Source: Aquibacillus halophilus (GTDB lineage Bacteria > Bacillota > Bacilli > Bacillales > Amphibacillaceae). Taken from it: a stretch of 64,000 nucleotides of DNA. The notes under the pieces were generated by a model. It was not told the origin of the DNA. It searched no databases and worked only from the letters and a program-made list of their open reading frames with translations. The translations under genes were made by a program, and so were the position numbers. Location of the stretch: the NCBI RefSeq assembly GCF_009649745.1, contig NZ_WJNG01000007.1, forward strand, positions 310,001-374,000, given 5' to 3'. Below, one piece after another: positions 18,085 to 26,632 of this stretch (its first letter is position 1; every line of letters begins with the position of its first letter).

Positions 18085-18891
18085 ATGGGAGTTGCTATGA
18101 TGGATAAAAAATTCGTAAGTAATATCGTAGAAAATGATGAATATATCTTTAATATTGAAGATTTTAATTTATGGTACGGATCTAATCAGGCCATATATGG
18201 AGTTAACTTAACCATACCCAAAAATAAAATTACAGCTGTAATTGGTCCTTCAGGGTGTGGAAAATCAACACTATTAAAGACCTTGAATCGTATGAATGAT
18301 ATGATTCCTGGCGTCAAGACATCAGGTCAAATTTTGTATCAAGATCAAGACATTTTTAGAAAGAAACAAATGGTTGAAGAGTTGCGCACACAGGTTGGGA
18401 TGGTTTTTCAAAAGCCTAACCCTTTCCCTAAATCTATTTATGAAAACATTGCCTATGGGCCAAGGATTCACGGGATTAAGAAAAAGAAAATTTTAGATGA
18501 AATTGTTGAAAAAAGCTTAAGAGGGGCTGCGATTTGGGATGAAGTAAAGGATAGGTTGAATCAAAATGCTTATAGTCTGTCTGGTGGCCAACAGCAAAGA
18601 GTATGTATTGCCAGATGCTTAGCAATCGAACCCAATGTACTATTAATGGATGAACCTACTTCAGCTTTAGATCCAATATCTACCTTGAAAATAGAAGAGT
18701 TAATTAAGGACTTAAAGGATAAATACACTATTATAATTGTTACTCATAACATGCAACAAGCAGCTAGAATATCAGATAAAACCGCTTTTATGTTAAACGG
18801 AGAATTAGTTGAATTTACTGATACCGACACTTTATTTTCGAATCCCAAGGATAAGAGAACAGAAGATTATATTACTGGTCGATTTGGTTAA
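18085..18891 (+). CDS. pstB: Phosphate ABC transporter ATPase PstB
   Basis: A 268-residue ABC ATPase that powers PstSCA. It has Walker [10 protein letters not shown], the PstB-specific [19 protein letters not shown] segment at the Q loop, signature LSGGQQQR, Walker [14 protein letters not shown] and the switch His in VTHNMQQA. The C-terminal ITGRFG is typical of PstB. There is one pstB copy here, where B. subtilis has two. ATG 18085 is used behind GAGGG; a second ATG pair at 18097/18100 is possible. Confidence 0.95.
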   Translation: MGVAMMDKKFVSNIVENDEYIFNIEDFNLWYGSNQAIYGVNLTIPKNKITAVIGPSGCGKSTLLKTLNRMNDMIPGVKTSGQILYQDQDIFRKKQMVEELRTQVGMVFQKPNPFPKSIYENIAYGPRIHGIKKKKILDEIVEKSLRGAAIWDEVKDRLNQNAYSLSGGQQQRVCIARCLAIEPNVLLMDEPTSALDPISTLKIEELIKDLKDKYTIIIVTHNMQQAARISDKTAFMLNGELVEFTDTDTLFSNPKDKRTEDYITGRFG

Positions 18892-18913
18892 TCAAGAGAG
18901 AAGAGGGATATGA

Positions 18914-19570
18914 ATGGCTGCAAGAGGACAATTTCAAGTAGAGCTAGATAAAATAAAAATATTAATTATTGAGTTGGCCCATGGTGCTGAAAAATCATTA
19001 AGTCAAGCAGTGGAAGCTCTATATAACTCTGATTTAGAACTGGCAAAGGAAGTTATTGCTTATGACAAATTGCTGGATAAGAAGGATTTAGAAATAAATG
19101 AAACAGCAATTTTGCTGATTGCTAAACAACAGCCTGTCGCTTCCGATTTAAGAAGGTTGATTGTCGCCATAAGAATTTCGTCTGATCTTGAGCGTATGGC
19201 GGATAATGCCAAAAATATAGCGAAATCGACAATTCACTTAGGAAAGGATCATGGGATAAAGATTCATAGCGAGCTGAAAGATATGAGGGATATTGCATTA
19301 AAAATGATTGATTTATCGATAAAAGCTTATGAGAATGAAGATATTACCCTAGCGAGAAAACTAGCTGAACTAGATGATTTGGTTGACGGCATGTATTCTA
19401 AAATACTGACTGAGTTATTGGAAGAAACTGCCACAGACCCACAAAAAATTCAACATATTATGCAGATGGCTTTTAGTGGCAGATATATTGAACGGTTTGG
19501 AGACCATGCTACAAATATTGGTGAAAATATTATGTATTTGGTAAAAGGAGAATCATTTAATCTAAATTAA
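18914..19570 (+). CDS. phoU: Phosphate signalling regulator PhoU
   Basis: A 218-residue all-helical protein with two PhoU repeats, each with the metal-binding SDLERMADNAKNIA or RYIERFGDHATNIGE motif. PhoU couples the Pst transporter to PhoR signalling and limits phosphate uptake. It is the last gene of the pst operon. B. subtilis lacks phoU here. Confidence 0.93.
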   Translation: MAARGQFQVELDKIKILIIELAHGAEKSLSQAVEALYNSDLELAKEVIAYDKLLDKKDLEINETAILLIAKQQPVASDLRRLIVAIRISSDLERMADNAKNIAKSTIHLGKDHGIKIHSELKDMRDIALKMIDLSIKAYENEDITLARKLAELDDLVDGMYSKILTELLEETATDPQKIQHIMQMAFSGRYIERFGDHATNIGENIMYLVKGESFNLN

Positions 19571-19613
19571 ATATTGGCCGCAAAGGGAAAAAACTTCCTG
19601 CGGCCAATATTTT
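19570..19613 (+). terminator. terminator of the pst-phoU operon
   Basis: A perfect 13-bp outer stem (19570-19582 with 19599-19611) is extended by an inner GGAA/TTCC pairing, followed by a short T-rich tail. Confidence 0.75.
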
Positions 19614-19689
19614 CGTATATTATTTTTTATTTAAGTTATTTTAAACTTGAAAGATCAGAAATTCACCCAAATCAATCTTGTAGTTTCTT

Positions 19690-20178
19690 TTATTGGTTTG
19701 TAATTGTGTCAGCAATTTCTTTTTCAGACATGCCGTAATTTAGTTTGAACTCACCAACTTGAATCCTTGTACTATAATCGTTCTCAATAAGGTATGTTCT
19801 AAACGCTTCTTCATCTTCTATTAGTTGTATGGAGGCCAACTTGTCTATAATTGATTCCAGGCCCATACCTGACTCGATTTCTAGAGTGTGAGTAATATTT
19901 TCAGAAGTGGGCTTTTCAACAGTATCTTCCGATTCAAAATCGTCCGCAGGCTCATCAATATCACTAGCTTGGGTCTGATCTTCCTCGTCTTCATCTCCAG
20001 TAATTTCTGGTGGCTCTGTCAAAACAAGGTATCCGGAAGATTCAAGTGAAATAATCATTTCTTCTGTAGTCATTTTTACAGATTCAACAGGTTTTTTTAA
20101 TGTATTATAATAAGTAGCACCCAAAAGTAAGGATGAACAAAGTAATCCTAAAGAAAACGCACGTATTGTTTGTTTCAT
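19690..20178 (-). CDS. small membrane-anchored protein with an MltG/YceG-like N-subdomain
   Basis: A 162-residue protein with an N-terminal anchor (residues 7-24), a strongly acidic linker (about 55-95), and a C-terminal segment (about 100-160) that resembles the LysM-like N-terminal subdomain of MltG endolytic transglycosylases (GLESIIDKLASIQLIEDEE, then the GEFKLNYGMSEKEI motif). The MltG catalytic domain is missing, so it probably binds but does not cut peptidoglycan. I start at the ATG at 20178 behind AGAGGAAT. It is 10 bases downstream of the next gene and probably cotranscribed with it. It may correspond to B. subtilis yqzC. Confidence 0.68.
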   Translation of the reverse strand: MKQTIRAFSLGLLCSSLLLGATYYNTLKKPVESVKMTTEEMIISLESSGYLVLTEPPEITGDEDEEDQTQASDIDEPADDFESEDTVEKPTSENITHTLEIESGMGLESIIDKLASIQLIEDEEAFRTYLIENDYSTRIQVGEFKLNYGMSEKEIADTITNQ

Positions 20179-20188
20179 TATAATTCCT

Positions 20189-20542
20189 CTATTTCTCAAA
20201 TGAAAATTGTTTAATAATAGACTGCACATCGTATTCACTCAAATTGGTTTCTTTTGCAATCATTTGGACATCCAGCCCTTTATTATGCAGATGATTAATT
20301 TTCCTAAGTAGTGGTGTTTGGTTGTTATGCTTCTCAAAGGTTTCCACTTCACCTAGATTGGTAGTTAATAGCTCTTCTTCTAATATTTTTAACTTCTTTT
20401 TCATTTGATACGATTCCTGCATAGTAGATATAGAAAACTGTTCGATTTGATTCTCAATTTGTTTGAATCGATCATTCATGAAAAAAGATAAGATAAATAA
20501 AAGTAATGCAATAGTAATGATAGTAACTATAATGTAAATCAC
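20189..20542 (-). CDS. small membrane protein with a coiled coil and C-terminal helix-turn-helix-like segment
   Basis: A 117-residue protein: N-terminal transmembrane helix (residues 2-22), predicted coiled coil (about 25-65), and a C-terminal segment [19 protein letters not shown] that reads like a helix-turn-helix. The GTG start follows GGAGGG. It is upstream of, and probably in an operon with, the MltG-like gene. It may match B. subtilis yqzD. Function unknown. Confidence 0.65.
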   Translation of the reverse strand: MIYIIVTIITIALLLFILSFFMNDRFKQIENQIEQFSISTMQESYQMKKKLKILEEELLTTNLGEVETFEKHNNQTPLLRKINHLHNKGLDVQMIAKETNLSEYDVQSIIKQFSFEK

Positions 20543-20650
20543 TTGTTTCCCTCCATTTAGTTTTCAATATTAGTTATAACATAGTTAGTAAAAACTTAAA
20601 ACAACTCAGAGAAAAAGTTCTGTTTTTTTCGACAGTATGGAAAAGATAGC

Positions 20651-20679
20651 TTGAAATTACGAGCTATTTTTGATACTAT
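20651..20679 (+). promoter_or_regulatory. SigA-type promoter of rpmG
   Basis: TTGAAA (20651-20656), a 17-base spacer and TACTAT (20674-20679), about 64 bases upstream of rpmG. No Zur-type palindrome is visible nearby. Confidence 0.6.
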
Positions 20680-20742
20680 TATTAAGTCTGAAAATGATAA
20701 CAAAAAACTAGTTATTATTGATAAAGGTTTGGAGGGATAACC

Positions 20743-20892
20743 ATGCGTGTAAATATCACATTAGCTTGTACTGAAACAGGTGACCGTAATTATATTACAA
20801 CTAAAAATAAACGTAAACATCCAGAACGTTTAGAGCTTAAAAAATACAGCCCGCGTCTGAAGAAGCAAACGTTACATCGCGAGACTAAGTAA
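20743..20892 (+). CDS. rpmG: 50S ribosomal protein L33 (cysteine-poor form)
   Basis: A 49-residue L33, starting [17 protein letters not shown] and ending LHRETK. The family's zinc-binding CxxC pairs are absent: the first reads ACTETG and the second KYSPR, leaving one cysteine. It is thus the zinc-independent (C-) form. The start ATG follows GGAGGG. The terminator 36 bases downstream closes a one-gene unit. Confidence 0.93.
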   Translation: MRVNITLACTETGDRNYITTKNKRKHPERLELKKYSPRLKKQTLHRETK

Positions 20893-20927
20893 GTTAGTTT
20901 TTAAAACTGACAGTAAATGCCTTGCAC

Positions 20928-20962
20928 AAAAACTCTTACCTAAATTTGGTAGGAGTTTTTAT
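20928..20962 (+). terminator. terminator of rpmG
   Basis: A perfect 13-bp stem (20928-20940 with 20948-20960) with a 7-base loop, ending in T5. Confidence 0.85.
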
Positions 20963-21081
20963 TATACTTTTTTTAACTGATTTTTTTATTTCAAGTCTTA
21001 TTTTAAGGCTGCTTTCCAAAAATATTGTTTTGACAGAATATCTATAAACTGTGTCGTAACTAATATGTTGATTTGCGCTCC

Positions 21082-21181
21082 GGGCAGTCGCTTTCCGCGG
21101 GCAACGCTTCAACTTCCTCGGAAGAATACCACTTCCTGCGGGATTTTCAGCCGTCGCTTTTCCCGCTGGAGTCGACTGCCC
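21082..21181 (-). repeat. GC-rich structured repeat, copy A (inverted relative to copy B)
   Basis: This non-coding element is clearly richer in G and C than its surroundings. Its ends GGGCAGTCG (21082-21090) and CGACTGCCC (21173-21181) pair perfectly. An internal hairpin GGAAG-7-CTTCC lies at 21120-21136. Its reverse complement shares the order of elements and several sequence blocks (CCCGCA before the hairpin; GAGGA and TGAAGCGTT after it) with copy B. Confidence 0.65.
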
Positions 21182-21363
21182 TCCGCTTCAATCACCATCA
21201 TATAAGTGGAGTTATTAACAGTACTAGCGCTGTAAATACACTAAGACTCATAAAAAAATACAAACCTCCACGCAATGATATTTTCAAATTAGTAAGTAGT
21301 GAAATTTTATGAAATTAACGTTTCTTGGGGTAACATCTTACTTGAACAGAAAACTACTTTAAG

Positions 21364-21479
21364 CTTCGGAAAAATGCGACACTCCTATGGGAAAGGAACA
21401 GTCTGAAGACCCCGCAACGAGCGTTTTTCTCGTGAGGAGGCTGAAGCGTTCACCATGGAAAGGGAGTGTTTTTCCGAAG
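21364..21479 (+). repeat. GC-rich structured repeat, copy B
   Basis: Outer stem CTTCGGAAAA (21364-21373) with TTTTCCGAAG (21470-21479), a second stem ACACTCC (21379-21385) with GGAGTGT (21463-21469), and an internal hairpin ACGAG-7-CTCGT (21417-21433). It shares CCCGCA, GAGGAGGCTGAAGCGTT and GGAAAG blocks with copy A in opposite orientation. Elements of this appearance occur dispersed in Bacillaceae intergenic DNA; the role is unknown. Confidence 0.65.
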
Positions 21480-21604
21480 CGATGGATGATCACTCATCCT
21501 ATAGGGATAAGTCACGGTTACGACGCTTTTTATATCAACTGCGAATATTAAAAAGCAACAAAAACTACATAAACAGCCTATTTTAAATGTAAAGAGGTGT
21601 AACT

Positions 21605-22162
21605 TTGAAAAAGTCAGAATTAAGAAAACAATCTTTGGAATACGTTAAATCTCTTTCTAGTGTAGATAAACTGAGTACAGAGTTTAAATTAGAAAAATAC
21701 TTGTTTCAAACACCTTATTGGAAAGAAGCTACATCTATTGGAATAACTATGTCCCGTAAACATGAATGGAACACAACTACAATTATTGAAACAGGATGGT
21801 CAGAAGGAAAAAAAATTTCTGTACCAAAGTGCTATCCAGACACTTCACAATTGATTTTCTATCAATTGGATACGTATAATCAATTGGAATCAGTGTATTT
21901 CAATCTATTAGAGCCTAACCCAGCACAATCAGTTGAAATTCATAAAAATGAGATAGATTTGATAATTGTCCCTGGATTGTTGTTCGATCATCAAGGCTAT
22001 AGAATCGGATTTGGTGGAGGATATTATGATCGCTATTTAAGTGATTTTAATGGGGTAACTATTTCTCTCGCTAGTGATCAACAAGTTTTATCGGCTCTTC
22101 CGTATGACCGCTATGATATTCAAGTTCAACATCTTATTACAGAATCGGGAGTATTATTTTAG
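21605..22162 (+). CDS. yqgN: 5-formyltetrahydrofolate cyclo-ligase
   Basis: A 185-residue enzyme that uses ATP to convert 5-formyl-THF to 5,10-methenyl-THF, recycling a folate by-product of serine hydroxymethyltransferase. The family signatures are the basic N-terminal segment (KKSELRKQS) that binds ATP and the GFGGGYYDRYL loop near residue 140. Length and position match YqgN. The TTG start follows AAGAGGTG. It links with folD and the glycine cleavage genes of this window in one-carbon metabolism. Confidence 0.92.
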   Translation: MKKSELRKQSLEYVKSLSSVDKLSTEFKLEKYLFQTPYWKEATSIGITMSRKHEWNTTTIIETGWSEGKKISVPKCYPDTSQLIFYQLDTYNQLESVYFNLLEPNPAQSVEIHKNEIDLIIVPGLLFDHQGYRIGFGGGYYDRYLSDFNGVTISLASDQQVLSALPYDRYDIQVQHLITESGVLF

Positions 22163-22274
22163 AATTTTTTCATTATCTAATCTTATGGTAACTACCCTTT
22201 TTTCTTTTAGCATATTTTTTAGAGAATTGTAGCAAACTAAAACTATGTTTAAGCAAGTAAAAGGGGTGAAATGG

Positions 22275-22460
22275 TTGAGGTTTTTTCTCTTATTAGGTAC
22301 TCTTTATGTTGGTTTTACTGTGTTCTATAAATGGAGATATAAGATTCTCAATGCTTTATTGGCAATTAGAGTGTTAAGAAAACTGATTGTTAATGTGACA
22401 ATGAACATGCCATATATTAGAGAGAAAATACTACCAAGTATTATAGGGCGTTCGGTGTAA
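22275..22460 (+). CDS. yqgO: YqgO-like short membrane protein
   Basis: A 61-residue protein with one hydrophobic segment at the N terminus and a basic C-terminal part (ends IIGRSV). I chose TTG at 22275 because AAGGGGTG lies 6 bases upstream, while the in-frame ATG at 22245 has no ribosome site. Size and location between yqgN and the rhomboid gene match B. subtilis YqgO. Function unknown. Its stop codon lies in the loop of the terminator. Confidence 0.62.
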   Translation: MRFFLLLGTLYVGFTVFYKWRYKILNALLAIRVLRKLIVNVTMNMPYIREKILPSIIGRSV

Positions 22461-22484
22461 AATCCGGACGTTTTTTTTTTTTTT
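22449..22484 (+). terminator. terminator overlapping the yqgO stop
   Basis: CGTTCGG (22449-22455) pairs with CCGGACG (22464-22470, one T-G pair), followed by 14 T residues. The yqgO stop is in the loop. Confidence 0.85.
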
Positions 22485-22547
22485 AAATAAACAGCAAATA
22501 GCTTTTTAATTTGATTATCATGCTATGATGAGGTGGGAGGGGAAGAC

Positions 22548-24098
22548 ATGTACATTAAAGAAAGATATCTTTTCTTTCGCTTGGTAAACCAACTAGTGAG
22601 CAATCATGAATTTGAAATTTTACATACTGACAAAGCATCTAATGAAGTTTGGTTAAAAAAGAAAATAAGTGGTACGAGTAATGTTATAAGAATTGTCCAC
22701 CGGGGTTTTGATTGGAGTAATCAGTTAAAGCGGGATAACTCTTTGGTTCTTAATAAAGTTAAAAAAATGAAAAGTTTTTTAATAGGCCGAACGATTCATA
22801 TACATAATGTTTATATTGCGACGTACCCACCGGTTGATCAATGGGAGTCATTAAAAAATAGGGTTCAAGTAGAAAATAGAAATAAGGTAAGTATGACTGT
22901 TTATTATTTGGCTAGTGAGTCTGTTGAAAAAGAGACGGATCGTTTATTCCAGGAACTCGGTTTGTTAGAGAAGGAAATAACTTTTCCAGAAACTGAATTG
23001 GAAATGGACCAAATGACTTATTACCTAGAAACAAAATTGACTAGTATATATGAAACAGAACTACGAGAATCTAAGGAACTATTTACTAAAGGCAAACCAT
23101 TCGTCACATATGTATTTTTAATTGTTAACGTTCTCTTATTCACCCTGCTAGAAATGATTGGATCTAGCACATCTTTATCCACACTTATTAAGTTTGGAGC
23201 AAAATATAACCCTAATATTATTGAAGGGGAATGGTGGAGGATTATTTCTTCTATGTTCCTTCATATTGGGTTGCTACACCTGTTTATGAACATGTTGGCT
23301 CTTTATTATGTTGGGACAGCAGTTGAACGAATTTACGGAAACATCCGCTTTATTATCATTTATTTTTTGGCGGGTATTGTTGGGGGAATAGCAAGCTTCG
23401 CATTTAATCCGCAAATTGCAGCAGGAGCATCGGGAGCAATTTTTGGTCTTTTGGGAGCACTACTTTTCTTTGGTGTTAATTATAAAAAAGTTTTCTTCCA
23501 AACCATGGGATGGAACTTGTTGTTTGTCATTGGATTAAATATCGTATTTGGACTAACTGTCCCACAAATTGACAATAGTGCACATTTAGGAGGATTATTT
23601 GGAGGGTTTATTGCATCATCTATCGTTTTCTTTCCAAAGAAAGGCAAAAAGATTGTTCAGGTTTCTTCCACAGTAGTTTATTTGGTTATTATTTGCTTTT
23701 TGGTATATTTTGGATTATCTAATACTTCAAATCATTCTAGTGGTGCAATCCAGTTACAAGTTAGTCAGGAATTACTTCAAGACGAAAAATATGAAGAAGC
23801 AATCTTAATAATCACTAAAGGGCTAAAAACTTCAAATGAATTTAAAGCAGAATTATTATATTACCAATCAATTGCCTTTATAAACACAGATAATCCAGTT
23901 GAAGCCATAAAAAGTCTGGAATCAGCAGTTAAAGAGAAAAAAAACTTTTCTGAGGCACATTATAAGTTAGCACAAGTCTATTGGCAGGAAGGAAATCTCG
24001 AAAATGCGAAAGAAAATGCAAAAATAGCATTTGAACTTAATCCAAATGACGAAGGTATTTCTGAGTTACATCAATTGCTATTTTCTGTTGAAGAGTAA
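22548..24098 (+). CDS. gluP: Rhomboid intramembrane serine protease GluP
   Basis: A 516-residue rhomboid protease of the B. subtilis YqgP/GluP type, which cuts membrane proteins inside the bilayer and takes part in membrane protein quality control. A soluble N-terminal domain spans about residues 1-180. The six-helix rhomboid core (about 185-385) has WWRIISSMFLHIGLLHL, the catalytic Ser in AGASGAIFG (S295) and the catalytic His in SAHLGG (H346). The C-terminal 120 residues carry TPR-like repeats. ATG 22548 follows GGGAGGGG; the in-frame GTG at 22533 lies upstream of that site. The 3' end overlaps a convergent gene by 28 bases. Confidence 0.93.
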   Translation: MYIKERYLFFRLVNQLVSNHEFEILHTDKASNEVWLKKKISGTSNVIRIVHRGFDWSNQLKRDNSLVLNKVKKMKSFLIGRTIHIHNVYIATYPPVDQWESLKNRVQVENRNKVSMTVYYLASESVEKETDRLFQELGLLEKEITFPETELEMDQMTYYLETKLTSIYETELRESKELFTKGKPFVTYVFLIVNVLLFTLLEMIGSSTSLSTLIKFGAKYNPNIIEGEWWRIISSMFLHIGLLHLFMNMLALYYVGTAVERIYGNIRFIIIYFLAGIVGGIASFAFNPQIAAGASGAIFGLLGALLFFGVNYKKVFFQTMGWNLLFVIGLNIVFGLTVPQIDNSAHLGGLFGGFIASSIVFFPKKGKKIVQVSSTVVYLVIICFLVYFGLSNTSNHSSGAIQLQVSQELLQDEKYEEAILIITKGLKTSNEFKAELLYYQSIAFINTDNPVEAIKSLESAVKEKKNFSEAHYKLAQVYWQEGNLENAKENAKIAFELNPNDEGISELHQLLFSVEE

Positions 24099-24943
24099 TA
24101 TTGTATTAATTGTTGTTTTTCTCCACTCTGATCTTCATATAATACAATTAGATGGTGGCCTTGCTTAGAAAATAGAACGATTGGAATAAAGCTTTTAACT
24201 GGTTGTTCATTTCTAGAAATTCCTAAAATATAATTTTTATAAAGACCCTCCCACAATTGTCCGATTACTTGTTGTGTTTTTGCTTTGCTTAAAGTTGGTA
24301 TCGGTTTTGATTGATAGACATGTAAGTTTGTTAGTGGAACAACATTATACTTAGACTGAGGGATCTCAAAGAATTCTATAAGTTGCTTCCAATGATATGT
24401 AAGTTGTTGATTCGTTGCGTGATCTAAAGTGTGCTTCCATTCTTCCTGGTTAGAGCTAATAGGTTGATCAAATGATTCAAGAGCACTGTGTGGGGAATCA
24501 ATTACATACAATTCATCATAAGACATAGAGTTAATACTTTTTATCTCATCGTCCGCATAGTGAATTTCGCCATGGTGAAAGGATATTGCCTGAAAGTGAC
24601 TACTATCTTCCCCGTGAATAGATGATTTTAATTGAATGTCTTGTTCATTTTCTTTCCACTTACTTAAAATTCCCTTTAAACGACCATCAGAATACAGTAA
24701 TGACACATCCTGTCTTAAATATATTGGACTATCTAATTGTGATATAACCGTCCAGTTTACGTCATACTCATCTTGGTCTGTCTCAGACAACAGACTTAAA
24801 TCTGTGTCATATGTAGTGAAATCTACATTTTGATCAATAGGAAAATGTTTAACAACAGCTACATCACTTTTTTGAAAAAAAGAAAGTGCAAGTAGAAGAG
24901 AGCACAATACAACAGTAAACAAAACAGTTATTGTTTTTTTCAT
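24071..24943 (-). CDS. exported protein of unknown function
   Basis: I do not recognise this 290-residue protein. It has an N-terminal hydrophobic signal or anchor (residues 4-23) without a normal lipobox, then a polar, mostly beta-like ectodomain rich in Asp, Ser and Gln, with no cysteine after the signal and no catalytic motif I can name. It should sit outside the cell or in the sporulation intermembrane space. The ATG follows AAGGAG with a 9-base spacing. It is convergent with gluP and overlaps its 3' end, with no terminator between them. A small accessory lipoprotein-like or sporulation-related protein is possible but unproven. Confidence 0.6.
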   Translation of the reverse strand: MKKTITVLFTVVLCSLLLALSFFQKSDVAVVKHFPIDQNVDFTTYDTDLSLLSETDQDEYDVNWTVISQLDSPIYLRQDVSLLYSDGRLKGILSKWKENEQDIQLKSSIHGEDSSHFQAISFHHGEIHYADDEIKSINSMSYDELYVIDSPHSALESFDQPISSNQEEWKHTLDHATNQQLTYHWKQLIEFFEIPQSKYNVVPLTNLHVYQSKPIPTLSKAKTQQVIGQLWEGLYKNYILGISRNEQPVKSFIPIVLFSKQGHHLIVLYEDQSGEKQQLIQYYSSTENSN

Positions 24944-25112
24944 TTCTTCTAACTCCTTTTTTAACTCATTTAAACCTACCTAAGATGATAATCTTTAATG
25001 AGAAAACTAATTAATAAATTATATATGTTGCTTGTCTGATATATATGAAAAAGGAGTAGAAATATTATTAACTATGGAGTTTGATTGATTTTTTGTAATA
25101 AGTTATTCTTCA

Positions 25113-25143
25113 TGAATTTAATTTAATGTTTAGGCACAACCTA
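25113..25143 (+). promoter_or_regulatory. candidate forespore (SigG/SigF) promoter of the SpoVAF-type gene
   Basis: TGAATT (25113-25118), an 18-base spacer and CAACCTA (25137-25143) resemble the SigG consensus (TGAATA, 17-18, CATACTA). The -10 box ends 31 bases before the ATG. Forespore expression is what this protein family requires. Confidence 0.45.
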
Positions 25144-25174
25144 ATGCTATAAGTATTTAGTATAGGGTGAGAGC

Positions 25175-26632
25175 ATGGAAAAAAAGTCGCGACCAATGTA
25201 TCAAAGTTATCAACAGAATATAGAGTATATGCGAGAACGACTAGGAGTAGATAAAAGCTTCGATGTCATTCAGTTAGATCTTGAATATGCAAATCGCAAA
25301 ATGACTATGTTTATGATTGATGGCTTTGTAAAAGATGACATATTACATTTGTTAATGAAGTTTTTGTCGAAAATCGAACCAGAACAATTGGAACCAGAGC
25401 CACTAGAAAAGTTAATGAAGACTTATATACCTTATGTCGAACTGGACAAGGTAGATGACCTGGATGTTGCAACAGATACCGTCTTAGCAGGTCCAACAGC
25501 ACTTGTTATTGAAGGCATTAATCAAATTATAGTAATTGATGCTCGTACTTATCCTGTTCGAGGTCCACAGGAACCTGATTTGGAACGAGTGGTCAGAGGC
25601 TCAAGGGATGGTTATGTTGAAACGATAGTTTTTAATACAGCATTAACCAGGAGACGTATAAGAGATCGATCATTAAGAATGGAATATCTAAGTATTGGTA
25701 GAAGGTCAAAAACGGATGTTTGTGTTTGTTATATTGAAGATATTGCTGATATTGAAAAAGTAAATTCATTAAAGGACCACCTAAAGAAAATTGATACTGA
25801 TGGTTTACCAATGGCAGAAAAAACAATTGAAGAGTTTTTAGGTGGGCGACATTGGAATCCTTATCCAACTATTCGTTATACGGAAAGACCTGATACTGCA
25901 GCTGCTCATCTCTATGAAGGTCATATAATAGTAATAATAGATGGATCACCAAGTGTAATGATTACACCAGCCACTTATTGGCATCATTTACAACATGCAG
26001 AAGAATATCGACAGAAGCCATTAGTGGGTGCATATTTAAGGTGGGTCCGGTTCATTGCAGTTATTTCCTCTATTTTTATTTTGCCTTTGTATTATTTGTT
26101 TTCGGTAAATCCTGATTTACTTCCGGGTACCTTAGAATTTGTAGGACCAAATGAGACCGGTGAAATTCCTTTGTTTTTACAGTTTCTAATTGCTGAAGTG
26201 GGAATAGATATGCTTCGTATGGCAGCCATACATACGCCAACAGCTTTGGCAACAGCTCTTGGTCTTGTAGCAGCTATTCTGATTGGGCAGGTTGCTGTAG
26301 AAGTAGGTTTATTTTCTAATGAAGTTGTCTTATATTTAGCAGTAGCAGCTATTGGAACTTTTGCCACACCAAGCTATGAATTGAGTTTAGCAAATCGAAT
26401 TGTAAGAGTTCTTTTGCTTATCGTGACAGCAAGTTTTGGAGTTGCTGGTTATGTCGTAGGAATAACAGTATGGATCTTTTATTTAATGAGAATGAATTCT
26501 TTTCAAACCGGTTACCTATGGCCGTTCATGCCATTCGCACCAAAATCCTTCTTAGATATTTTTATTAGAACTCCAATTCCGCTGAAAAGTAGTAGACCAA
26601 AATTTCTTAATCCACAAGATCCAGATCGATAA
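25175..26632 (+). CDS. GerA-family spore germination protein, SpoVAF-like
   Basis: A 485-residue GerA-superfamily protein. Soluble N-terminal domain (about 1-285) with the family hallmark YPVRGPQEPDLERVVRGSRD followed by a TALTRRRIRDRSL segment; about five membrane helices (about 290-455); short C-terminal tail. Within the family its length and these motifs resemble SpoVAF (5AF) more than GerAA, which matters because 5AF forms an ion channel that amplifies germination. The usual spoVA neighbours and B/C subunit genes are absent, so it is an orphan. The start follows GGGTGAGAG. The family is certain; the SpoVAF assignment is inferred. Confidence 0.82.
   Translation: MEKKSRPMYQSYQQNIEYMRERLGVDKSFDVIQLDLEYANRKMTMFMIDGFVKDDILHLLMKFLSKIEPEQLEPEPLEKLMKTYIPYVELDKVDDLDVATDTVLAGPTALVIEGINQIIVIDARTYPVRGPQEPDLERVVRGSRDGYVETIVFNTALTRRRIRDRSLRMEYLSIGRRSKTDVCVCYIEDIADIEKVNSLKDHLKKIDTDGLPMAEKTIEEFLGGRHWNPYPTIRYTERPDTAAAHLYEGHIIVIIDGSPSVMITPATYWHHLQHAEEYRQKPLVGAYLRWVRFIAVISSIFILPLYYLFSVNPDLLPGTLEFVGPNETGEIPLFLQFLIAEVGIDMLRMAAIHTPTALATALGLVAAILIGQVAVEVGLFSNEVVLYLAVAAIGTFATPSYELSLANRIVRVLLLIVTASFGVAGYVVGITVWIFYLMRMNSFQTGYLWPFMPFAPKSFLDIFIRTPIPLKSSRPKFLNPQDPDR

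Noticed and set aside
20651-20742. possible Zur operator before the cysteine-poor L33 gene
   Set aside because: Only a single ATTACGA half-site is visible and no palindrome.
21073-21312. 79-codon plus-strand open frame
   Set aside because: It covers structured repeat A and has no ribosome site. Its composition follows the repeat.
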